Assembly: GCA_964019695.1 (NCBI GenBank)
Contig: OZ026530.1
Coordinates: 36,442,835 to 36,506,834, forward strand
Direction: 5' to 3'
DNA from: Loripinus fragilis
Lineage: Eukaryota > Mollusca > Bivalvia > Lucinida > Lucinidae
Length of the DNA stretch: 64,000 nt
Shown here piece after piece: positions 55,928 to 64,000 of the stretch. Within the stretch, counting starts at the first letter, position 1. The number at the start of each line of letters is the position of its first letter. The notes beneath the pieces were generated by a model. The model was given only the letters and a program-made list of their open reading frames with translations, made no database searches and was not told where the DNA came from. The position numbers and the translations under genes were made by a program.

Positions 55928-56306
55928 CTAACTCTGGCTCAGAATTTGATGTAGCCATTACTTAAGCAAAATGGAAAAAGTTGTAGCCAAATGAAATTAT
56001 TTTTAGCCAAAGTTTTAGCCAGAAAGTAGTATCAACAAGTTTTTTTTTGTATTTTACTCTTTACCCACTTTTGTTGTCTGCTAGTAACCTTTGCAAACAG
56101 TTTGAAACCAGATCAGTTTACACCGGATGGTATTGAAAATATCAAACATCCAAAGAGTAAAATAATAATAATGTGTGAAGGAATAATAAAAGCAATATTT
56201 GAAATTCAATAATATGTAATTTTTGAACCACCTAGACTGTACTTTTAGACAATGATCTATATTTGTAGCCACTCTACATATTTTGGTAGCAAATGGCTAC
56301 ACAATC

Positions 56307-57413
56307 TTACGGTTTCTCTAAAGTATGTATTTGTAAGTGGCATTTCAGGTTACCTACTTGAATAAAGGTTTTACCACAAGTACCACACTCGTAAGGCTTC
56401 TCTCCAGTATGTATTCGCTGATGACGATTTAACTGACAATTTAGAGTAAAACCCATGCCACAGGTATCACATTTGTATGGCCTTTCTCCAGTGTGTTTTC
56501 GCATGTGATACTTTAAGTCAATATCTCGCTTATAAATTTTCCCGCAAGTATCACATTTGTTCAGCTTCTCACAAGTTTGTGATCTAAGGTGCCGTTGTAA
56601 GTGACCTTCTAGTTTAAACACCTTGCCACATGAACCGCATTTGTATGCCTTCTCTGCAGTGTGCACTCTGAGATGACTTATCAAAGATTTTCTTTTATTA
56701 AATGCTTTACCGCAAAAATCACAATCATATGTTTCCGATCTGGTAAGTCTGATATGCATTATCTGATGACGTTTTAATTGACTGTGTAAAGGAAAAACCC
56801 TACCACAAGTATCACATGCGAATGGTTTCTCTTCAGTATGTCTTCTTAGGTGCTGGTTCAAGCTTCCTAGTACAGTAAATGACTTTTCGCAAAAACTACA
56901 ATCGAATGACTTCTCGCTGGTATGTATTAAAATGTGGGTTTTTACATTACTCTCTTGCGTAAATGTTTTACCACAAACCCCACAAATATACGGTTTCTCT
57001 TCAGTGTGTATTAGCTGGTGACGTCTTAAATGACTGTTTAGTTTGTAATCTTTACCGCAAGTATCACATTTATGTGGTCTATCTCCAGTATGTATTTTGA
57101 CATGAATTTTCAAGTTGCTTTTTTCAATAAATGTTTTACCACAAACGTCACAATCGTATAATTTCTCTACGGTGTGTACTATCTCGTCATGTTTTATATG
57201 ACTGTCTAGAGCACCAGCGTTATCGCAAGTACCAAGTCTGTATGAATCCTCTCCAGTCTTTAAGATCTGATGGTCTTCCTTGTTTTCAGTAAAGCTGTTA
57301 CCACTCGCAGCAGAGTCACAAGGTTTCTCCTCGGTTTGTATAATGAGATTGCGTCTTAAAGCCATGTTTGGATTTAAGATCTCATCGGAATTATTACATT
57401 CCCCAGTTTCCAT
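56307..57413 (-). CDS. C2H2 zinc-finger protein, ten fingers
   Basis: A single-exon coding region of 368 codons; ATG at 57411-57413 begins METGECNNSD. Residues 1-85 are acidic or polar with one degenerate finger (SYRLGTCDNAGALDSHIKH). Fingers 1-10 run from about residue 86 to 363 with TGEKP-like linkers, first CDVCGKTF, last [10 protein letters not shown]. Finger 7 ends HLRSQTC, so its last ligand is probably Cys or lost. Such proteins bind DNA in the nucleus, usually as regulators; the target is unknown. No KRAB, BTB or ZAD domain is seen. An acceptor-like TTGCGATTTCTAATCAG lies about 14 nt upstream of the ATG, so a 5' non-coding exon is likely. Downstream lie decayed copies of its last two fingers. 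Confidence 0.93.
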   Translation of the reverse strand: METGECNNSDEILNPNMALRRNLIIQTEEKPCDSAASGNSFTENKEDHQILKTGEDSYRLGTCDNAGALDSHIKHDEIVHTVEKLYDCDVCGKTFIEKSNLKIHVKIHTGDRPHKCDTCGKDYKLNSHLRRHQLIHTEEKPYICGVCGKTFTQESNVKTHILIHTSEKSFDCSFCEKSFTVLGSLNQHLRRHTEEKPFACDTCGRVFPLHSQLKRHQIMHIRLTRSETYDCDFCGKAFNKRKSLISHLRVHTAEKAYKCGSCGKVFKLEGHLQRHLRSQTCEKLNKCDTCGKIYKRDIDLKYHMRKHTGERPYKCDTCGMGFTLNCQLNRHQRIHTGEKPYECGTCGKTFIQVGNLKCHLQIHTLEKP

Positions 57414-57439
57414 CCTGCGTGTGCATTCTGATTAGAAAT

Positions 57440-59650
57440 CGCAAGTGACAGCAAAGATCTGGAAAAAAAACAAGATAACAGTTGTGACAAAAATCCTATT
57501 TCATAAAATGTAACACATAAAAATACACGCAACCAGACTGTCAGAAATAAAATACAACTTACTCTTTGCTTTAATATTGGAGGGGTTGGCTGTGTTTGTC
57601 CTTTATTCAAGGTTGGCAAAATGCCAGCAAATAAGCATATTTGCCATGCCAGTGGCATTTACCGGGAAGTACTGGCAAATAATGGAAAATACTGACAAAT
57701 ATGATTTACAACCCTCCACATTTAGATTTCAATAATAGAGGTTATTTGACATAATATACTGAAACAAAAAAGTTATGTCCGCTTGACATTTATGTCTGTC
57801 AGTGCCAAATGTACGAACGCATTTCATCTAAATGTTCACATTACTAAATGTGATCATTGAGAAACGTTTTTCACATAAGAGAAATTAATTTGGTAATCAG
57901 TAGAGCCGCTGACAAAGCAGCGAACACGAGTACCCTTAAAATCAAAAGTCACAACATCAATAGCTTGTGTGTCCATCATAATCCCGAATTTTATGCGCAT
58001 TTAAACATCACTGAGCAGCCTCTATAGTAAGATGTTATGCTTGCTAGCTGTATGCATTACATTTACGACCACAGCCATTAATCTGTAACATACTCTGACG
58101 TCACAAAACATGGATCACGAGCGTGCGTGAAAACACTCAAAACATTCATTTTTGGTCCAGCATTTTGATAATCAACATAATCGAACAAATTTGAATTGTT
58201 TTCGTCATCACAAGCATTTCAACATTAATGAAGACTAATCAGCATCAAAACAATTGATAATGGAAATTTTCAGATGATTTTGGAGTAAGGGGTAGGGTAT
58301 AAAACACGGATTTATTTAACCTTTGATGCATATGACTTCAGCCATAGTTTTGTTGTTCTCTTTTGTGTAATTGTTGTCATAAACAAACACAACACGTTAA
58401 AACAAAAAGGGTCTCAATATAATGTTAGGTTAAGGAGCTTTTGAAGATCTTAAATTGTTATTTGTTTAATACAAAGGGAGGTAATTTCAGTTAATTTCGT
58501 AAATTAATGGTTTTGAACTGCAATTTCACTCGTTCAATAAGCAGACTTGGGATTTTTAGATGTTTTTTCATCATCGGACGATCCTGGCTGCCATTTAACG
58601 TAAAATGTGTCACGTTTTGATGAATAACCTCCTGATGATAATGGAAAAAGCTGTGTGCACATTAGGTTCAATAACCCTTCAAGATAAGAAGATAAAATCA
58701 AATAATTACCAATTTGTGTGTGTCCGACGTTTGATAAACATTTTGGTTTTATTTTTGTTGTAACATCTTAACTAGATCGAAAGATACAGTACCATGAAAA
58801 TCGGACGCTTCTTTTTTGTTTGAGTATATTCATTTCTTCTAGTTTATCAGGCTATCAGCTAAATTATCTTAGTTTAAGGAATAAGTCTTATTCTTTAAAC
58901 ATTTAAATTTAGTAAAACGAATTTTAGAAGAAGGAAAAACTGTTTCATATCCACCAAAGTATTAATCAGTTGGCAGGTGCATAGCTACAGATCCCTAATC
59001 TGTACTATAAATCAATAAAAGCCACCCCTGTTTGTGGTCACCTGTACTTTAATTGACTTAAGTTAAAATATGAAGTTAAGGTTGGGTATTTGGATAAGTG
59101 ACCCTTATCTGTACTATAACTCAATTAAAGACACCCCTGTTTGTGGTCATCTGGACTTTAATTTACTTAAGTTAAAATATGAAGTCAATCATGACATCCT
59201 ATTGTTCATCCTTGCCCCCCCCCCCCCCCCCCTCGCATTACAGTAAGGTAGCTGAAGATGTATTGTTTTAACAATATATGACAGGCACAGGTGTCAAACA
59301 ATTGCCAGACACATAGATAAATTTTCTCTCCATTTAAAGGTCTAATTAGAATTTACCCTTGTCCTGCTGAACCCAGAATTAACTGATTTTGGGCTGTTTT
59401 GACATGTTTAAATGTATTCAAGGGTTTTATGCTGATACTGTAGCCTCACATTCAATATTTACATTTTCACCCATTTAGTTAAATTGTACTATTTTAAATC
59501 AACTTCCTAAAGATATCTGCTGCATTTTACAGCTAAACATAATATTTGCCAGTATTTCGCGCCAAAAAAGTTATATATGCCATTATCTGCCAGTATTTGC
59601 CACTTGAGCTACTGGTCAATTCCACCGGTAAATACGAGGGGTGGAATGTT
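57440..59650. other. gene-free stretch with inverted TACTGGCAAATAATGG motifs
   Basis: Near 57595-57700 the text 'tttaccgggaagtactggca', 'aataatgg' and 'tactgacaaata' resembles the inverse of 59545-59640 ('tgccattatctgccagtatt', 'ccaccggtaaata'). This could mark the ends of an element of about 2 kb, but the match is loose. A two-copy tandem duplication of about 109 bp ('cacccctgtttgtggtca') lies at 58993-59195 and a C run of about 20 at 59213-59232. Confidence 0.4.
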
Positions 59651-59769
59651 CCGCCCATCCTTGCCTTGATACTCATGACTCGAAGCCTACTTGAAATGGT
59701 TCTTTAAAAAGGTAAAATAAATCTATAAAAATACTAAATTCTAAATATTAGGACTACATGTATATTAGT

Positions 59770-60281
59770 CAGGGCGGGTAGTCACGTGGTTTTTGCTTGG
59801 ATACAGTGTACGGTTGTTCGAATACACTGTACGGACATTATGATCGAATGGTAAGTAGATTTCTCTGTGTTTTCTAATCTATACACAGAATTAAAGGTTA
59901 TACACCTTTTTTCCAGCCCACATTTTTCCCGATCAAGCGCTACCAGGTTATCTTCTTTAAACTTCTTACATTGAGTACCAACTCTGTCACAAAGAAAATA
60001 ACTGTCGTCCGTATAGTTTATTTCTTTAATTCAGGCTCGATCTTCACCACAAAAAAATGTGATAGAGCCTGTACTCAAAGTAAGAAGCTTTATGTGGATA
60101 TCCTGGTATCGTTAGATCAGGAAAATTTGGACCTGGAAAATGGTGTATAATTTTCTGGGTAAAGAAGAAAAACAAATAGAAATCTCTACCAACTTTCGCT
60201 TAAAACAGCATTGTGGAAAAGAAGTCAGCCATTTTTTTCGTACAGTGTATCCAAGCAAAAACCACGTGACTACCCACCCTG
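59770..60281. mobile_element. TIR element, CAGGG ends, 5-bp TSD
   Basis: 512 bp with about 43-bp terminal inverted repeats (CAGGGCGGGTAGTCACGTGG, then 'tttttgcttggatacagtgt'). It is flanked by TTAGT at 59765-59769 and 60282-60286. CAGGG ends recall hAT elements, but those usually duplicate 8 bp; only 5 match here. Internal hairpin AGGCTCGATC...GATAGAGCCT. No transposase frame. Confidence 0.85.
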
Positions 60282-60289
60282 TTAGTTCA

Positions 60290-62325
60290 GCCTATAAATA
60301 CATATCGCACATGAACACTATGCAATCTGTGATTTTATCAATATATTTATGAAAATACATATTCCTTTACATGTATTTGAAATTTTTGTTGGCGATTTTG
60401 GAGGAAAAATCCCTTACATGCACACACACGGGAAAATAAAGGCCAATTTTGATAGACAATGGCTCCCTTAACCTGTCGTAAAATAGCCAAATAAAATTAC
60501 TGGATTCAGAAAACCCTCAACATCTGTAAGGCCTTGAAGGAATCGTTGCTGCCAGCATGATGATGTTTACAAATGCATTTCTGAGAACAAAGCACATTTT
60601 GGCTGCAAATGCATTTATGTAATACATACTTGTGACATATAATGACTGAATGATACAGCTGGCCTGCTAAATGTACCCAAACTGCTGTGCGGGAGTCATC
60701 CTGCTAAAAAGTTTCACTAGTTTAAACATTTCAGATTGGCATATTTTTCTGTCAAAAACCGATCAGCTGATGTTCAATACACATTCTCGCGGTTTGGACG
60801 CATTGCCGTACTTTCCTCGTGATAGTACTGCTATAAGTAATGTTTGCACAAAGATTCGCTAACGTCTTGGTTACTAAATTTGAGTTTATTTTGTAAGGGA
60901 AGCCATTAGGCTTGACTTTACTTGAGAAAACCCTTGTACCAGTGCATTTCAGTGCTCTATTAAACTTCCCGAGAAAAACGATCCCAAGGCAAATCTTTTA
61001 GCAAGATTCTGGCATTTTGAACTGCCGAAAATATCTGATTTTTGCATTTCTATACTCATCATCTGTGATTGCGATAAAAAGTCTTTACAACCTTTTTCAT
61101 TGGATATTTGAATGGGAATCTAAAAATAATATTGTTCATACCCTTAGCCTTAATGCTAGCATCATTGTGTTTGCGCCTGAAGTAGATCTCATCGCTGGAA
61201 TGTCACCTGAAACGAGGACTAAGCTGTAACTTCCCAAACTGTAAGGAATTTCCCTCAACTGGTCGAATCAGAGAGCAACATCTCTACTAGTTCTGGGACC
61301 ATAACATTGTTTGTAAGTTTCATAATGGTCAAACAAGGTTATGTTTTTGTGTACAATAGAAGCAAACTTAGTGATTATTTATACTACAGTTTGTTTACTT
61401 TGCAAGTTGTAAGCATTTATTTTATTTTCATCAGTTTAACCTATTCTATAAGCCAGGGCCAGATTCTGTACATATAAATACAATTAAGTACATCAGCAAA
61501 ATGAACTATAAAGATATACAAACCAGACCAATCAACAAGGTTTTAAAAATGTAAAGGTCCACCCATTTTGTCTAGCTCAAAGTATGGCTCCATGCCCAGT
61601 ATGTATAATTTAAAGATATAATTTGGAACATGGAACCAGTGCCAACTCAGCAGATATAACATCATTTAACATGTGACCAAACAGCCAACAGTCACTGCAT
61701 GCTTTTTCATGGAGGACCTCAGCCATTTATAAATCTGTGATGTCATTGTGTTGGGCATATATGTTTTGGAGACATTTTTTGTAAACATATCATTATTTGC
61801 TTCTACAAAAGAGGATTTTCAATAGTTTGAACGTATTTTTGTGTGAACATAAACTAGAGGTAAGAGATTTACTATTACAATATTTTTTTACACACGACAA
61901 ATTGGTCTTTTTATAGGAGTTTGAGTCAAATGTTAGAGTGTTCCTATTTGAACAAAATGTGACCCAAAGTATTAGGCCTAAGAATGGGACATAACAGAAA
62001 AATTCATTCTTATGCCTTATCTTAGTACTACATCTATACGACTACAGTATAGATTCTATGGTGTACCGAAAGGAGCAACAAGCAAATTCAGAGAATTTAT
62101 GTCCCCCGCCATTATTGTTTATTATTTAAATGAGAAAAAATGACTGTCAATAAACTGTATTTGGAAATAAATTGTGAATTTAATCATTCTAGCATTGTTT
62201 TAAATCAAATTCCACTGTTTGTAAGAGAAACTTTTTGATAACTCATTGTTAGCTTACATAAGCTTATGACCCAACCCACATTAAAATCCAAGCCAGGCAC
62301 TGATCATTTCCTGTAGTTTGGTCTT
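60290..62325. other. gene-free stretch
   Basis: AT-rich. Short frames at 60671-60862 and 61017-61229 lack domain or splice support. No repeats recognised. Confidence 0.5.
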
Positions 62326-62329
62326 CAGA

Positions 62330-63235
62330 TCATGACAAAAACATCTGTAAAGTTTCAAAAGAATCGGCATAAAACTGTAGGAGGAGTTGCGCACACAAGG
62401 TACCCAGTATCCATTAACTTTGACAGTAAAAACGCCAGAAAAATGCCTAAGTTAAAATAGCAGAAAAAGTGATAAAAAATAATTTGAGGATTATATCCAA
62501 ACCACATGCATATCTTCAGACCATGTCCAAAACACCTGTGAAGTTTCAAAAGAATCAATATAAAACTGTAGGAGGAGATGCGCACACAAGGTACCCACTA
62601 TCCATTCACTTTGATAGTAAAAATGTCAGAAAAATGGCTAAGTTCAACTGGCGGAAAAAGTGTTAAAAAATAATCTGAGGAATATATCCAAACCACATGC
62701 ATATCTTCAGACCATGTACAAAACACCTGTGAAGTTTCAAAAGAATCAATATAAAACTGTAGGAGGAGATGCGCACACAAGGTACCCACTATCCATTCAC
62801 TTTGATAGTAAAAATGTTAGAAAAATGGCTAAGTTCAACTGGCGGAAAAAGTGTTAAAAAATAATCTGAGGAATATATCCAAACCACATGCATATCTTCA
62901 GACCATGTACAAAACACCTGTGAAGTTTCAAAAGAATCGATATAAAACTGTAGGATGAGTTGCGCACACAAGGTACCCACTATCTTTTCACTTTGATAGT
63001 AAAAACGCCTAAAAATGACTAAGTTCAAATTGCGAAAAAAGTGACAAAAAATAATCTCAGGATAATATCCAAACCACATGCATATCTTCAGACCATGACT
63101 AAAACAAGGTACCTACTATATTAGGGGGACGGAAGGACGGAAGGACGGAAGGACGGACGGAAGGACGGAAGGACGGAAGGACGGAAGGACGGAAACTATG
63201 TCCCTCCGCTTTTCTTCGAAAAGGCGGGGTACAAA
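62330..63235 (+). mobile_element. pearl/Helentron-like element with tandem core repeats
   Basis: About four head-to-tail core repeats of 191 bp ('accacatgcatatcttcaga', 'tgaagtttcaaaagaatc', 'gcgcacacaaggtaccca'), the last truncated. A (GGAAGGAC)n microsatellite follows at about 63127-63193, then a right end AAACTATGTCCCTCCGC with a hairpin CCGCTTTTC-TTC-GAAAAGGCGG near the terminus. Core repeats, microsatellite and terminal hairpin are the layout of bivalve 'pearl' elements, now regarded as non-autonomous Helentrons. Superfamily assignment is inference. Confidence 0.75.
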
Positions 63236-63237
63236 AA

Positions 63238-63440
63238 GATTAATAACGGTATCAACATAATTAATTATGGTACATATCATAATTGAATATGGCATATGCC
63301 ATAATTAAATATGGTATATATCATATTTAATTATGGTATATATCATAATAATTATGGTATATACCGTAGTTAATTATGGTATATGCCATAATTAAAAATG
63401 GTATATGCCATAATTAATTATGGTATGTACCATAATTCAA
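63238..63440. repeat. AT-rich palindromic minisatellite
   Basis: About nine units near 21-22 bp of ATAATTAATTATGGTATATG type. Each unit is itself a palindrome (GGTATATACC, GGCATATGCC), so the whole array can pair with itself in many registers. It directly follows the pearl-like element. Confidence 0.85.
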
Positions 63441-63489
63441 ACTTATGACCCTTTTGGTGCGCCTCAAATAGCAAAATATAGCATATGCT

Positions 63490-63685
63490 TTAATAAATCA
63501 CCCCCTGGAAAATCACAAGTTATATGGGTTTCTATAGAAATTAGAATTTGGAGCCCCTCCCCTGGAAAAAGTTGGACCTCCCTGGAAAAAGTTGGACCCC
63601 CTTTGGATCCTGGGAAAAGTATAGTTTTCTCTGTTATAAAACCATTGGACCCCTCTGTAAACTGTAAAATTTAATAAGTTGAGGA
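63490..63685 (+). repeat. F8 subtype interior fragment
   Basis: 'ccctggaaaatcacaa', 'gaaattagaatttggagccc', 'ggaaaaagttggacc' (twice) and 'attggacccctctgtaaa' match the interior of the element at 37000-37302. The ends are missing. 63690-64000 has nothing recognised. Confidence 0.65.
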
Positions 63686-64000
63686 CTAAAAAAACAAAAA
63701 ACAATACTGAAATTTTATGACTTCAAAACATTGTTCAAATTAAAAAAAAAACATTTGGTTTAAACAATATTTTATTTGATATATCACAAGACATTTTATG
63801 AAAGTAAATAGTAGAAGTAGGATCTGACATTAAACTGTGGGGCTAATTGTGGTAATTTCCCAAAAGAACATTAGGAAAAGAACATTTTATATTTTTGCTC
63901 AAAACGTAGCCCTTCGGTATACTTCAAAGCCACCACATCTAATTATTGGAACCCCCAAACGCAAGTCAAGACATGCTACATATTGTATTATGCTGGCCAA

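Noticed and set aside
62355..63079. Several 63-96-codon frames on both strands
   Set aside because: Recurrent only because the 191-bp core repeat of the pearl-like element recurs.

Overview
This is eukaryotic, AT-rich, gene-poor animal DNA and most probably comes from a bivalve mollusc. The evidence is a secreted C1q-domain gene with a coiled-coil stalk (a hugely expanded family in bivalves), a LicD-type membrane protein, tRNA-derived SINEs, a pearl/Helentron-like element with tandem core repeats, and dense palindromic MITEs. A heterodont clam is my guess from the look of the MITEs; the species cannot be named from sequence alone.

Layout. 1-3.1 kb holds SINEs and small foldback elements. 3.2-7.75 kb holds a two-exon LicD-family gene (minus strand), whose intron carries a 1.4-kb, 37-bp minisatellite running up to the splice acceptor. 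7.8-10.4 kb is a duplicated 5' flank of that gene, stuffed with a three-level nest of inserted elements. 10.7-20 kb holds MITEs, a Tc1-like non-autonomous element, a SINE and dispersed repeats, plus one orphan 100-codon reading frame at 15.3 kb. 20.16-22.3 kb is a 5'-truncated non-LTR retrotransposon with an open reverse transcriptase (minus). 24.9-30.1 kb is a C1q-domain gene (minus), whose 4.3-kb intron holds a near-identical 126-bp satellite and many MITEs. 30-47 kb is repeats only. At 47.1 kb there is a likely first coding exon of a secreted protein (plus). 52.5-57.4 kb is a ten-finger C2H2 zinc-finger gene (minus) followed by five decayed head-to-tail copies of its last two fingers. 57.5-64 kb holds a TIR element, a pearl-like element and an AT-rich palindromic minisatellite.

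The three well-supported genes (LicD-like, C1q-like, zinc finger) are unrelated and do not form a pathway; there are no operons. The main biological story is the mobile-element fraction. At least eleven foldback families are visible. Several give 5-bp target-site duplications, and three of them, with different arms, share one 12-nt apical loop (GAGGCTTGCCGA) set on different complementary stems. That shared apex is the most unexpected pattern in the window. Gene models rest on open frames, splice consensus and matching intron phase only; no transcript or database evidence was available.
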